This document shows, one piece after another, positions 39,150-48,241 of a stretch of 64,000 bases of DNA. The position numbers were made by a program, and so were the translations under genes. Under the pieces are notes generated by a model. That model made no database searches, was not told where the DNA came from, and was given only the letters and a program-made list of their open reading frames with translations. Positions within the stretch are counted from its first letter, which is position 1, and the number at the start of each line of letters is the position of its first letter. This DNA comes from Cryptosporangium phraense (GTDB lineage Bacteria > Actinomycetota > Actinomycetes > Mycobacteriales > Cryptosporangiaceae), in the NCBI RefSeq assembly GCF_006912135.1, contig NZ_VIRS01000006.1, positions 62,001-126,000 on the forward strand, in the 5' to 3' direction.

Positions 39150-40814
39150 ATGACCGACCCGACGTCGACGTTCCGTGCCGCCCGTGACCTCCTCCTCGCG
39201 ACCGCCACCGACTTCAACCGAGCCCTGAACCGCTTCGCCCACCCTCGTTTCACCGAGTTCAACTGGGCCCTGGACTGGTTCGACGCCGTGCTCGCCACCG
39301 AGCACGCCGACGACCGTGCGCTGTGGATCGTCGGCGACACCGAATCGTTCTGGACGTTCGCCGAGCTGTCCGCCCGCTCGAACCAGGCCGCGAGCTGGCT
39401 CCGGGCCCGGGGCGTGCGGCGCGGCGACCGCGTGCTCGTGCAGCTCGGCGACCAGGTCGAGCGGTGGGAAACGCTGCTCGCGCTGATGAAACTCGGCGCG
39501 GTGGCGGTCCCGACGTCGTCGCAACTGTCGCCGGCCGACGTCCGCGGCCGGATCTACCGGCTCGGAGTCCGGCACGTCGTCGCCCGCGCCGACCGGGCCG
39601 CGATGCTCCCGGCCGACGGCATCACCCGCATCGCGGTCGGCCCGCCGGTCGAGGGCTGGCAGCACTACGAGGACTGCCGCCGGGAGGGGCCGGGTTTCGT
39701 CCCCGATGGCCCGACCATGGCCGACGACCCGCTGCTGATCCTGATCACGCCGGGCACGACCGGCTGGGCCAAGGCGATCGTGCACACCCACACGTCGTAC
39801 CCGGTCGGGCACCTGACGACGATGTACTGGACCGGCCTGCGCCCCGGCGACGTCCACCTCGGCGTGTCGTCGCCGAGCTGGGGCAGCGCGCTGTTCACGC
39901 CGTGGAACGCGGCCGCCTGCGCGCTGGTCCACGCGGCCGCGGAGCCGGGCCCGGAGACGCTGCTCGCGCTCGTCGCGCGGTGTGGCGTCAGCACGCTGTG
40001 CGCGCCGCCCAAGGCCTGGCGGGCCCTCGCCGAGGGCGACCTGATGAGCTGGCGTCCGCACCTGTCCGCGCTGCGTGAGCTGGTGACGATCGGCGAACCG
40101 GTCAGCCCCGGCGTCGTGCACCGCGTTCGGCGCGCCTGGGGGCTGACGATCCGCGAGGGCTACGGCCAGTCCGAGACGACCGCGCTGGTCGGGCACACGC
40201 CCGGTAGCCCGGTCACGCTCGGCGCGATGGGACGGCCGCTGCCCGGCTGCCCGGTCGTCCTCGTCGACCCGGTCACCGGCTACCCGGCTGCGCCGGGCGA
40301 GGAGGGTGAGATCTGCCTCGACCTGACCCGCCGTCCGCTGGGCCTGATGGCGCACTATGTGGACGCTCCGCGAGCGCTGCCGCCGACCGGCCGGTACTAC
40401 CGCACGGGGGACGTCGCGGTGGCCGACGAACTCGGGTACCTGCGGTATCTGGGCCGGGTCGACGACGTGTTCTCCAGCGCCGACCACCGGATCTCGCCGG
40501 TCGAGCTGGAGGGCGTGCTGGTCGAGCACGAAGCGGTCGGCGAGGCCGCGGTCGTGCCCGCCGACGGTCTGCCGAAGGCGTACATCGACCTGGCCGTGGG
40601 GCACCGGGCCGGACCGGAGACGGCCAGGGCGATCCTGTCGTTCGCCCGCTCGCACCTGCCGCCGTACTCGCGCGTCCGCCGGGTGGAGTTCGGCCCGCTG
40701 CCGCGGACGGTGTCCGGGCGGGTCCGGCGGGCCGAGCTGCGTCAGCGGGAGTCCGACGGCTGTCGCCGGGCCCGGGAGTATCGCGATTCCGACTTCCCGG
40801 AGCTCGTCGACTGA
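39150..40814 (+). CDS. AMP-binding acyl-CoA synthetase family protein with altered A10 motif
   Basis: 554 aa ANL-superfamily protein similar to acetate/medium-chain acyl-CoA ligases: TPGTTGWAKA in place of the usual TSGTTGxPK loop, EGYGQSETT, RYYRTGDVA and GRVDDVFSSADHRISPVELE. The C-terminal motif that normally reads SGKIxR is SGRVRR, so the catalytic Lys is Arg524 (codon 40719-40721). Adenylation may be weak or lost. Preceded by a GGAGAGGGA ribosome site. Possible role: activating acetate from the aldehyde dehydrogenase route, or a CoA-thioester enzyme of another kind. Confidence 0.85.
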   Translation: MTDPTSTFRAARDLLLATATDFNRALNRFAHPRFTEFNWALDWFDAVLATEHADDRALWIVGDTESFWTFAELSARSNQAASWLRARGVRRGDRVLVQLGDQVERWETLLALMKLGAVAVPTSSQLSPADVRGRIYRLGVRHVVARADRAAMLPADGITRIAVGPPVEGWQHYEDCRREGPGFVPDGPTMADDPLLILITPGTTGWAKAIVHTHTSYPVGHLTTMYWTGLRPGDVHLGVSSPSWGSALFTPWNAAACALVHAAAEPGPETLLALVARCGVSTLCAPPKAWRALAEGDLMSWRPHLSALRELVTIGEPVSPGVVHRVRRAWGLTIREGYGQSETTALVGHTPGSPVTLGAMGRPLPGCPVVLVDPVTGYPAAPGEEGEICLDLTRRPLGLMAHYVDAPRALPPTGRYYRTGDVAVADELGYLRYLGRVDDVFSSADHRISPVELEGVLVEHEAVGEAAVVPADGLPKAYIDLAVGHRAGPETARAILSFARSHLPPYSRVRRVEFGPLPRTVSGRVRRAELRQRESDGCRRAREYRDSDFPELVD

Positions 40815-40815
40815 C

Positions 40816-40821
40816 TACGGT
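40816..40821 (+). promoter_or_regulatory. -10 box of leaderless methyltransferase gene
   Basis: TACGGT fits TANNNT and ends 7 nt before the GTG at 40829; it sits only 1 bp after the stop of the previous gene. Confidence 0.4.
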
Positions 40822-40828
40822 CGCGGGC

Positions 40829-41542
40829 GTGCGCGCGGACTACGGGGTGGACGCTCCGCCTGCTCTGTACGGGCTCGGAGCGGCGGCTTTGCTCAGCGGC
40901 GTCGTGACCACGGTCGTCGCGGTGCTGGCGCCCGGCGGGTGGTGGCTGATCCCGCTGGCCTACGCGCTGTTCTTCCTGGCCAGCTTCGGCAGCTTCCTGT
41001 ACACGACCCGGCGTGGGAAGTTCGTGGTCTGGGACGAGTTGCTGGCCGGCGCCGGTCCGGCCGCCCGGATCGTCGACCTCGGGTGCGGGCGCGGAGCCGT
41101 GCTGATCAAGGCCGCGGCCCACGGACGGGCGCTCGGCGTCGACCTGTGGCGCTCGGTCGATCAGTCCGGGAACGACCCGGCGCGCACGGCCGCGAACGCC
41201 GCCGCCGAAGGCGTCCGGATCGACCTCGTCACCGGTGACCTGCGGAACCTGCCGCTGGCCTCGGCCGAGGCCGACCTCGTGGTGAGCAGCCTGGCGATCC
41301 ACAACATCCCGAACGCCGAGGGACGCCTCGCCGCGGTGCGGGAAGCCGCCCGGATCCTCCGCCCGGGCGGGCGGATGATCCTGGTCGACTTCCGGCACAC
41401 CCGCGACTACGCGGCCGAGCTCTCGCGTTCGGGCCTCACCGACGTCCGGGTACGACCGCTGGGCTGGCGCTTCTGGTACGGCGGCCCCTGGGGTGCGGCG
41501 GCGGTCGTCACCGCCTCACGCGCGGGAGATCAGCTCGCCTAG
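40829..41542 (+). CDS. membrane-anchored class I SAM methyltransferase
   Basis: 237 aa. Two hydrophobic helices (about 12-32 and 38-56) precede a class I methyltransferase domain with VDLGCGRG (SAM motif I, near residue 90), [10 protein letters not shown] and [12 protein letters not shown]. Substrate unknown; membrane anchoring suggests a lipid or quinone-like acceptor. Its end overlaps the convergent PNP gene by 27 bp. Confidence 0.82.
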   Translation: MRADYGVDAPPALYGLGAAALLSGVVTTVVAVLAPGGWWLIPLAYALFFLASFGSFLYTTRRGKFVVWDELLAGAGPAARIVDLGCGRGAVLIKAAAHGRALGVDLWRSVDQSGNDPARTAANAAAEGVRIDLVTGDLRNLPLASAEADLVVSSLAIHNIPNAEGRLAAVREAARILRPGGRMILVDFRHTRDYAAELSRSGLTDVRVRPLGWRFWYGGPWGAAAVVTASRAGDQLA

Positions 41543-42328
41543 GAGGGTGCCCATGCGCTCGGCCGACGCCCGGCCGGCCTCGATCACCTCGTCGTGGGCG
41601 AGCGGCTTGCCGGCCAGCCCGGCGGCGAGGTTCGTGACCAGCGAGAGCCCGAACACCTCGGTACCGGCCGCGCGGGCCGCGATGGCCTCCAGCGCGGTCG
41701 ACATCCCGACCAGGTCGGCGCCGATCGTCGACAGGTACCGGATCTCGGCCGGCGTCTCGTAGTGCGGCCCGGGCAGGGCCGCGTACACGCCCTCCTCGAG
41801 CGACGGGTCGATCTGGCGGGCCAGCTCCCGCAGCCGCGGCGAGTACAGGTCGGTGAGGTCGACGAACGTGGCCCCGACCAGCGGCGACCGACCGGTCAGG
41901 TTGATGTGGTCGCTGATCAGCACCGGCTGCCCGACCGACATCCCGGCCCGCAGCCCACCGGCGGCGTTCGTCAGCACGATCGTCCGGACCCCGGCCGCGG
42001 CCGCGACCCGCACGCCGTGGACGACCGGCTCGACGCCCCGCCCCTCGTACAGGTGGGTACGCCCGAGGAAGATCAGCACCTTCTTCTCGCCGACGGTCAG
42101 CGACCGCACGGTGCCGACGTGCCCGAGCGCGGTCGGCGCGGCGAACCCGGTGAGGCGCTCGAGCGGGATCTCGACGTCGGCCGCACCGATCCGGTCGGCG
42201 GCGGGCGCCCAGCCCGAACCGAGGACGAGGGCAACGTCGTGCTGGCGGACCCCGGTGGCCTCGCCGAGAGCGGTCGCCGCCGACGCGGCAGTGAACTCAG
42301 GGCTGGCGGGATCGGTCGTCATCGTCAC
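41516..42328 (-). CDS. purine nucleoside phosphorylase
   Basis: 270 aa trimeric-type PNP splitting (deoxy)inosine and (deoxy)guanosine into base and (deoxy)ribose-1-phosphate. [37 protein letters not shown] and SLVTNLAAG are the phosphate, purine and sugar contacts. It takes the product of adenosine deaminase. Start is GTG 42328 (8 nt from a TAGCCT -10 box) or the ATG 6 bp on. Confidence 0.95.
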   Translation of the reverse strand: MTMTTDPASPEFTAASAATALGEATGVRQHDVALVLGSGWAPAADRIGAADVEIPLERLTGFAAPTALGHVGTVRSLTVGEKKVLIFLGRTHLYEGRGVEPVVHGVRVAAAAGVRTIVLTNAAGGLRAGMSVGQPVLISDHINLTGRSPLVGATFVDLTDLYSPRLRELARQIDPSLEEGVYAALPGPHYETPAEIRYLSTIGADLVGMSTALEAIAARAAGTEVFGLSLVTNLAAGLAGKPLAHDEVIEAGRASAERMGTLLGELISRA

Positions 42329-42336
42329 GACGCTGG

Positions 42337-42342
42337 AGGCTA
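42337..42342 (-). promoter_or_regulatory. -10 box of leaderless PNP gene
   Basis: TAGCCT on the minus strand fits TANNNT and ends 8 nt before the GTG at 42328. Confidence 0.38.
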
Positions 42343-42347
42343 CCCGG

Positions 42348-44711
42348 TCAGGCTTTGTCCAACTGAAACGACGCGGTGATCTCGTCGAACAGCGGCTTGC
42401 GGTCGTTGAACGAGTCGGCCGGCGCGGTCAGGTAGACGCTGTAGGCCGAACCGTCGACCACCGCGACCCGCCAGAGCCGGTGCTTCTTCGTGCCGCCCTC
42501 GGTGTAGGTGAACTCCCACTCCCAGGTCTCCTGGCCGGCCAGCTTCTGGTCGGACTCCTCCTGGCGCAGCGACTGGTAGGCGGTGATCTGCCCCTTGCTC
42601 AGCCGCTGCTTCTGGACGTTCTCCGACGCCTTCAGGTAGTTCTCCACCGAGGACGCGTTCTCGACCAGCACGCGCAGCTTGTCGCCGGTCGAGCTGTCGA
42701 AGTCGACGTACGACTTGGCCTCGTTCTCCTTCCAGGCGACCGGTGCCTTCACCGAGAAGCCGCGGTTGGAGTACGAGTGCTGCTTCAGGTCGAGGCCGCC
42801 GCTGGCCGGCGCGGACGACGTCGAACGCGCGGACGTTGCGTTGTCGTCGCCCGAGGCGGCCACGCTGATCAGGTAGCTGATCAGGCCGATGAGTAGCACC
42901 GCGACCACGATCGCGACGACGATGATCACGGTGCGCCGACGCCCGTCGGGCTGAGCCGGGAACGGCTGCGGGGCCACCATCGTGTGCCCGCTGACCGGCG
43001 GACGGGAGGACCCGCCCGGGTTGTTCGGGTAGCTCGGGGCCGGCGGCGTCGCTGGGGATCCCTGCGGGCCGGGGCCCATGTAGGCCGAGCGGCGCGGAGA
43101 CGTCGGCGGCGGCGACGAGTTCGGGATCGGCGCGGTGGCGTTGCCCGGTTCGCCATAGTTGGGGGAGTTGCCGTACGGCGAGCCGTAGGTCGTCCCCCCG
43201 TAGTTCTGGGGCGGGCCCGCGGCCGGCGGCGGCGTGGGCGTCAGCCCCGGGACCCGGGCCGAGCCCGAGATCGGCGCGGTCGCCCCACCGGCGGCCGGTG
43301 GCCCGGACGCGGCGGCCCCGGACACCGAGACGCTCCCGCGCACGCTCGCCCGTCCGCCCGGCCGGGCCGGTCCGCCGCTCTGCGGGGTGGCCTCCGGCTT
43401 GTTCGGCGCGGGCTCCGCGTCCGCATCGTTCGGAGGGGGAACCGACGGCAGACCTTCGGTGGTGAACGGGACGCCCGCCATCGCCGCGGTGCCCTCCGGG
43501 CGCGCGCCCTCGGCGGCCGGCCGCTGGCCGGGCGTGCCCGAGCCGGCCTCGGACGGCCCGGTGGGGGCCGTGGGTCCGGCCGGCGGTGCGCCGGGAGGCG
43601 CGGGCGGGGCGGCGCGGTTCGGCCGCGCCGAACCGGCCGGAGGCGGCGGCGGAGGAGACCCGGCCAGGGCCGCGCTGGCCGGCATCGGCCCTGAGCCCGG
43701 CGTGGGACCGGAACCCGGCATGGGCCCGGAGCCCGGCATGGGCCCTGGGGCCGGCGTGCCGGCGGCCGGGCTGGCGTCTTCGCGGCGGCGACGCCGGTCG
43801 GCCGGACCGGTCTGACGCGGGGCCCGGCCACCGCCGTCGAGCGACGTGATGCGGCCGCCGGACAGGACCGTGCGCAGCGCGTTGCGCGTCTTGTTCGTGT
43901 CCCAGCGCTGCTCGGGGTCTTTCTCGAGCAGGCCGAGCAGCACCGGCGCCAACGGCCCGGCGAACGTCATCTGGTCGGGCGGCTCGACGACGACCGCGGT
44001 CATCGTCGGCAGCGGGTCACCCCGGTCGAACGGCGGACGCCCCTCGACCGCGGTGTAGAGCGTGGCGCCGAGCGAGAACAGGTCGCTGGGCGGCCCGAAC
44101 GGACGCCCGCGGGCGCGCTCGGGCGCGATGTACTGCGGCGAGCCGAGCAGCAGGCCGGTGCTGGTCAGCGGCGATTCGTTGGGGGAGCGGGCGACGCCGA
44201 AGTCGGTCAGCGTGACCCGGCCGTCGGTGCCGAGCAGCACGTTGCCGGGCTTCACGTCCCGGTGCAGGACGCCGACCCGGTGGGCGGCCTCGAGCGCACC
44301 GAGCACGGCCAGGCCGATCTCGGCGACCCGGTCGTAGGGCAACGGGCCCTCGTCGCGGAGCGTGTCGGCCAGGCTGGCCGCGTCGAGCAACTCCATGACG
44401 ATCCAGGGCCGGTCGCCGTCGTTGACGACGTCGTAGACCCGGATCACCGCGGGGTGGTTCAGCGCGGCGGCGGCGCGGGCCTCGCGCAGCGTCCGCTCGC
44501 ACAACACCGACCGCTCCGCGGCCGGGATACCCGGCGGGAGCAGCACCTCCTTGACGGCGACCTCACGGCGGAGGAGCTCGTCGAAGGCCCGCCAGACGGT
44601 TCCCATGCCACCGGACCCCACGGACGATCGCAGGGTGTACCGTCTGCCGACGGTCCGGCCATCGGGCGCCTTCGCTGCCGAGGGGCCGTCTACCGGGGTG
44701 GGTGCGTCCAC
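42348..44711 (-). CDS. receptor-type Ser/Thr protein kinase (Hanks type)
   Basis: 787 aa. Cytosolic kinase domain (about 24-285): [10 protein letters not shown]-loop, K54, HRD at 150-152 and DFG at 170-172, all intact. A 320-residue Pro/Gly/Ala-rich linker with repeated PGSGP(M/T) units leads to one membrane helix (about 600-625) and a C-terminal extracytoplasmic domain of about 150 residues without PASTA repeats ([21 protein letters not shown]...[10 protein letters not shown]). The outer domain resembles PsbP/Mog1-like lipid- or ligand-binding folds only loosely. GTG start with an AAGG ribosome site. Confidence 0.92.
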   Translation of the reverse strand: MDAPTPVDGPSAAKAPDGRTVGRRYTLRSSVGSGGMGTVWRAFDELLRREVAVKEVLLPPGIPAAERSVLCERTLREARAAAALNHPAVIRVYDVVNDGDRPWIVMELLDAASLADTLRDEGPLPYDRVAEIGLAVLGALEAAHRVGVLHRDVKPGNVLLGTDGRVTLTDFGVARSPNESPLTSTGLLLGSPQYIAPERARGRPFGPPSDLFSLGATLYTAVEGRPPFDRGDPLPTMTAVVVEPPDQMTFAGPLAPVLLGLLEKDPEQRWDTNKTRNALRTVLSGGRITSLDGGGRAPRQTGPADRRRRREDASPAAGTPAPGPMPGSGPMPGSGPTPGSGPMPASAALAGSPPPPPPAGSARPNRAAPPAPPGAPPAGPTAPTGPSEAGSGTPGQRPAAEGARPEGTAAMAGVPFTTEGLPSVPPPNDADAEPAPNKPEATPQSGGPARPGGRASVRGSVSVSGAAASGPPAAGGATAPISGSARVPGLTPTPPPAAGPPQNYGGTTYGSPYGNSPNYGEPGNATAPIPNSSPPPTSPRRSAYMGPGPQGSPATPPAPSYPNNPGGSSRPPVSGHTMVAPQPFPAQPDGRRRTVIIVVAIVVAVLLIGLISYLISVAASGDDNATSARSTSSAPASGGLDLKQHSYSNRGFSVKAPVAWKENEAKSYVDFDSSTGDKLRVLVENASSVENYLKASENVQKQRLSKGQITAYQSLRQEESDQKLAGQETWEWEFTYTEGGTKKHRLWRVAVVDGSAYSVYLTAPADSFNDRKPLFDEITASFQLDKA
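43670..43760 (-). repeat. GSGPMP coding repeat in kinase linker
   Basis: Three to four imperfect 18-bp units encode [18 protein letters not shown] just after the kinase domain. In frame, so copy-number change would only alter linker length. Confidence 0.65.
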
Positions 44712-45070
44712 GCTTACCTTTTCTACTCGCCCGTCCTAGCGCTCGGGTCCTATGGTGCCAGCCCGGGTTCGCCTGCTGCCGATCGCTTCGAGAAAGGGTG
44801 TCGGACGCAGGCGCGCCGGGCAAGTGCGCTGTGGTGCGACCCCTGTGATTATCGGGACAAATGAGGTGCGTGCGCAGCCCGGAGTCAGTATTTCTCGGAT
44901 GATCGAGATCGCTGCGGAAAAGTCGTTCCGATCGTCAAGGCGCTAACACGGTAAGTACCGCTTTTCCTCGTGAAATGCCTGGTGGCGCGGATCACCGGGG
45001 TATCCGGCCGGGGGTACACTCTGCCGATGCATTTGCACCCGCCGCATTCGGACGAGGGTGGCCCGGCCCG
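44712..45070 (+). other. divergent intergenic region between kinase and M20 amidohydrolase
   Basis: 359 bp with lower GC than its surroundings and no gene larger than a 15-codon leader. It contains the kinase ribosome site at its left edge and, at its right edge, the TACACT promoter element and leader ORF of the M20 gene. I see no strong palindrome or RNA gene in the middle part. Confidence 0.6.
45015..45020 (+). promoter_or_regulatory. -10 box upstream of leader ORF
   Basis: TACACT fits TANNNT and ends 6 nt before the ATG at 45027, the same geometry as the other leaderless starts in the window. Confidence 0.5.
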
Positions 45071-45074
45071 GTGA
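45027..45074 (+). CDS. 15-residue leader peptide overlapping the M20 amidohydrolase start
   Basis: ATG at 45027 opens MHLHPPHSDEGGPAR, ending in a TGA (45072-45074) that overlaps the GTG start of the M20 gene as GTGA. The ATG is 6 nt past a TACACT box, so it would be read from a leaderless mRNA, and ribosomes ending there could re-initiate at 45071. The peptide has three His in its first seven residues. No homolog is known to me; coding status is inferred from geometry alone. Confidence 0.45.
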   Translation: MHLHPPHSDEGGPAR

Positions 45075-46237
45075 ATTTGGACGCCTGGGTGGCCGACCAC
45101 TTCGATGAGCTCGTCCGGTTCCGTCGCCACGTGCACGCGCACCCCGATCTCTCGAACCACGAGCAACCCACCGCGGGGCTGGTCGCCGAGCGTCTGAGAG
45201 CGGCCGGGCTGCAACCGGTGATGCTCCCGAAGGGCAACGGGCTCTCCTGCGACGTCGGCTCCGGCGAGCACCTCGTGGCGCTCCGCGCCGACCTCGACGC
45301 GCTGCCGCTGCCCGACGTCAAGGACGTGCCCTACCGGTCGACGGTGGAGGGGGTGTGCCACGCCTGCGGGCACGACGTCCACACGACGGTCGTGCTCGGG
45401 GCCGGGCTCGCGCTGGCGTCGCTCGGGGACGCGCTGCCGGGGCGGGTGCGGCTGCTGTTCCAGCCGGCCGAGGAGGCGCTGCCGTCCGGCTCGCTCGACA
45501 TCATCAACGCCGGGCGGATGGCGGGTGTCCAGGAGATCTTCGCGATCCACTGCGACCCGCGGACGCTGGCCGGCCAGGTCGGGCTGCGGGTCGGGGCGAT
45601 CACCGCGGCGGCCGACTTCGTGAAGGTCGACCTCTCCGGGCCCGGTGGGCACACCGCGAGGCCGCACCTCACCGTCGACCTGGTGGGTGCGCTGGCCCGG
45701 GTCGTGTCCGAGGTGCCCGCGCTGCTCTCCCGCCGGGTCGACGTCCGGTCGGCGCTGTCGCTGGTGTGGGGCGCTGTGCACAGTGGCGTCGCGCCGAACG
45801 CGATCCCGCAGACCGGCACCGTGCTGGGCTCGGTGCGCTGTCTCGACCACGCGGCCTGGGAGCTGGCGCCGAAGCTCATCGAGCAGCTCGTCCACCAGGT
45901 GGTCGCGCCGACCGGAGCGTCGGCCGTGGTCGAGTACACCCGCGGTATGCCGCCGGTCGTCAACCACCCGCACTCGGCCGGGATCCTGACCCAGGCCGCG
46001 GTCTCGGCGCTGGGCGAGGAGTCGGTCGTCGACACGCAGCAGAGCATGGGTGGTGAGGATTACTCCTGGTATCTCGAGCACTGCTGGGGCGCGATGGCCC
46101 GCCTCGGCGTCGGCCGCCCCGGCGAGGCGCTCGACCTGCACCAGGGCTCGTTCGACGTCGACGAGAAGGCGATCGGGTACGGCGTGAAGCTGCTCGCCGA
46201 GGCCGCTCTGATCGCCTTGCACGAGCGGGTGGTCTAG
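45071..46237 (+). CDS. M20 family metallo-amidohydrolase
   Basis: 388 aa amidohydrolase/aminoacylase of the M20D group. FRRHVHAHPDLSNHE opens the catalytic domain; ALRADLDALPL, CHACGHDVHT, FQPAEEALPSG and MGGEDYSWYL carry metal-binding and catalytic residues, and PGGHTARPH marks the dimerisation domain. It hydrolyses N-acyl amino acids or similar amides; exact substrate unknown. GTG at 45071 is chosen because the domain starts directly after it and it overlaps the leader ORF stop. Confidence 0.88.
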   Translation: MNLDAWVADHFDELVRFRRHVHAHPDLSNHEQPTAGLVAERLRAAGLQPVMLPKGNGLSCDVGSGEHLVALRADLDALPLPDVKDVPYRSTVEGVCHACGHDVHTTVVLGAGLALASLGDALPGRVRLLFQPAEEALPSGSLDIINAGRMAGVQEIFAIHCDPRTLAGQVGLRVGAITAAADFVKVDLSGPGGHTARPHLTVDLVGALARVVSEVPALLSRRVDVRSALSLVWGAVHSGVAPNAIPQTGTVLGSVRCLDHAAWELAPKLIEQLVHQVVAPTGASAVVEYTRGMPPVVNHPHSAGILTQAAVSALGEESVVDTQQSMGGEDYSWYLEHCWGAMARLGVGRPGEALDLHQGSFDVDEKAIGYGVKLLAEAALIALHERVV

Positions 46238-46241
46238 CCAG

Positions 46242-46300
46242 GAGGAGTAGGTCGCCGGCTTGAGCCCGAAGGTCTTCCAGATCCGTTCCATGCAGGTCAC
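46242..46300 (-). pseudogene. possible IS630-type transposase remnant
   Basis: In the 62-bp gap between convergent genes the minus strand reads MERIWKTFGLKPATYSS. RIWKTFGLKP closely resembles the conserved RIWrxFGLkPH segment of IS630-family transposases. Only about 15 residues remain, with no terminal repeats or target duplication visible, so this is a scar at best. Confidence 0.35.
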
Positions 46301-47748
46301 TAGTTCTCGCGGGCCACGTCGCCCGGCTTCTTGTCGGCGCGCAGGCCCCGCCAGGCCGGGTGGCGGAGCAGTCCGTCACCCGTCCACTCGCCGAACGCGA
46401 CCTCGCCGACCAGGTGCGGCGTCACCCAGTGCGCGTCCTTGGCGTGCGGCCGGGGCAGCTCGGCGCTGAACGGGCTGGTCTTGCGTTCGGTCCGGCGCAG
46501 CCGCCTGGTCAGGTCGTCGAGCACCGCGTCGGTGAAGCCGGTGCCGACGTGCCCGACGTAGTCCAGGCCGTTCTCCCCCGGTATACCGACGAGCAGCGAG
46601 CCGATCTTCCCCTCGCGGCGCCCGGCCCCCGGGCGCCAGCCGCCGACGACGACCTCCTGCGTCCGGATGTTCTTGACCTTCAGCCAGTCCCGCGTGCGTT
46701 TCCCGGCCAGGTACTTCGAGGTCAGCCGCTTCGCGACGACCCCCTCCAGGCCCTGCGCGCGGCTCGTCGCGACCGCGTCCTCCCCGCCGCCGTCGAAGTG
46801 CGGCGGGGTGGACCAGTGCGGGCCTTTCAGGCCCAGCTCGGTGAGCTTCTGCCGACGCTCCGCGTACGGACGTTCGAGCAGCGGCTCCCCGTCCAGGTGC
46901 AGGAGGTCGAACGCGAGGTAGGTCACGGGGACGTTGGTGAGCAGCGTCTTGTTCGGGCGGGCGACGTGCATCCGGGGCTGGAGCGCGCCGAAGCTGATCC
47001 GCCCACCGGCGTCGACCGCGACGACCTCGCCGTCGAGGACCAGCTGCCGGGTGCCGACGCTCGCCGCCAGCGCGTGGAGTTCCGGGTACGTGCTGGTCAC
47101 GTCCCGGTTGTTGCGGGTGAGCGCGCGGACGCGTCCGCCGGAGATGTAGAGCACGAGCCGGACGCCGTCCCACTTCATCTCGTAGGCCCAGCCGTCGTCG
47201 GTGGCCGGCAGGGCGCCGAGCGTCGCGAGCATCGGGGGCACGAGCTCGGGCAGCGGCTTCCAGCCGTCGGCGGGCGGGTCCATGCGGTGGATCATCCAGT
47301 CCCGGCCGCGTTTTCCCTCGCCGTTTCCGGTCTTGAACAGCACATACCGACCCTCGGATCGGTTTCCGTGGAGCACGACCTTCACCTCGCGGTCGGTCCA
47401 CTTCTCCAGGTCGTAGGTGCCGTAGTCCCAGACCGAGACGTTGCCGCCGCCGTACTCGCCCTCGGGGATGCGGCCCTCGAAGCTCGCGTAGTCGAGCGGG
47501 TGGTCCTCGGTGTGGACGGCGAGGTGGTTCTGTTTCGGGTCGGGCGGGAGGCCCTTGGGGATCGCCCAGGAGACCAGGACGCCGTCGCGCTCGAGGCGGA
47601 AGTCCCAGTGCAGGGCCCGGGCATGGTGCTCCTGGATGACGAAGGAGTTCCCAGCACGAGGTTCCGGAGCGCTCTCCGGAACGGGCTCGGGCGTGCGGTC
47701 GGCTGAGCGCATCGCCCGGTAACGCGCCAGCCGGTCCTTCTCGGCCAC
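46300..47748 (-). CDS. PE-LIG type ATP-dependent DNA ligase (LigD-like without polymerase domain)
   Basis: 482 aa. N-terminal 3'-phosphoesterase domain (about 30-155) with HHARALHWDFRLE (metal-binding His and Asp) and WAIPKGLP, then an ATP-dependent ligase domain with EMKWDGVRL (nucleotidyl Lys192), DGEVVA, FDLLHLDG and EGVVAKR, and an OB-fold end. This is the PE and LIG part of LigD, used in non-homologous end joining, without the POL domain. No ku gene is adjacent. Convergent with the M20 gene. Confidence 0.92.
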   Translation of the reverse strand: MAEKDRLARYRAMRSADRTPEPVPESAPEPRAGNSFVIQEHHARALHWDFRLERDGVLVSWAIPKGLPPDPKQNHLAVHTEDHPLDYASFEGRIPEGEYGGGNVSVWDYGTYDLEKWTDREVKVVLHGNRSEGRYVLFKTGNGEGKRGRDWMIHRMDPPADGWKPLPELVPPMLATLGALPATDDGWAYEMKWDGVRLVLYISGGRVRALTRNNRDVTSTYPELHALAASVGTRQLVLDGEVVAVDAGGRISFGALQPRMHVARPNKTLLTNVPVTYLAFDLLHLDGEPLLERPYAERRQKLTELGLKGPHWSTPPHFDGGGEDAVATSRAQGLEGVVAKRLTSKYLAGKRTRDWLKVKNIRTQEVVVGGWRPGAGRREGKIGSLLVGIPGENGLDYVGHVGTGFTDAVLDDLTRRLRRTERKTSPFSAELPRPHAKDAHWVTPHLVGEVAFGEWTGDGLLRHPAWRGLRADKKPGDVAREN

Positions 47749-47780
47749 GTACTCTGCTTACCCCAGATCGGGGCCGGCGA

Positions 47781-48233
47781 TCACCCGTTCGCGGTGATCG
47801 CGGCCCGGGCCCGGGCTATCGCCCGCTGGTAGCGCGCGATGTTGAAGAACGACGTCCCGATCAGCAAGACGGTGAACAGAGCGGTGAACAGCCAGGTATG
47901 ACCGTCGCGGTCGGTCAGCGCGGCGGCCACGACGATGACCGCGAGCCCGACGTACACCCAGCGCAGCACCCGCTGCCAGCGCAGATTGACCTCGCCGGCC
48001 GCGATCTCGTGCTCGGCCCAGGCGGTGGTGGCCGCGGCCAGCGTGGGGTCGGCGACCGGGCGGCCGGTGCGCACGGCGTCCCGGACCTCGGTGCGCTCGG
48101 GGGCGGCCAGTCCGGCGAGCGCGTCCCGGTGCGGGAGCGCGGCGAACTGCCGCCGCTGGAGCAGGACCAGCGGAACGGCCAACGCGATGACGACGACGAA
48201 CGGCAGCAGGACGATCACGGTGCTCAGTACCAT
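47781..48233 (-). CDS. small membrane protein, paralog A
   Basis: 150 aa with three hydrophobic helices (1-25, about 88-105, about 115-135) and a cytosolic region of 60 residues containing APERTEVRDAVRTGRPVADP. It ends RARAAITANG, as does the next gene upstream, and both share the order TM, EVRDAVRTGR-type loop, TM, TM, marking them as tandem duplicates. Family unknown. ATG at 48233. Confidence 0.65.
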   Translation of the reverse strand: MVLSTVIVLLPFVVVIALAVPLVLLQRRQFAALPHRDALAGLAAPERTEVRDAVRTGRPVADPTLAAATTAWAEHEIAAGEVNLRWQRVLRWVYVGLAVIVVAAALTDRDGHTWLFTALFTVLLIGTSFFNIARYQRAIARARAAITANG

Positions 48234-48241
48234 TGTGGACC

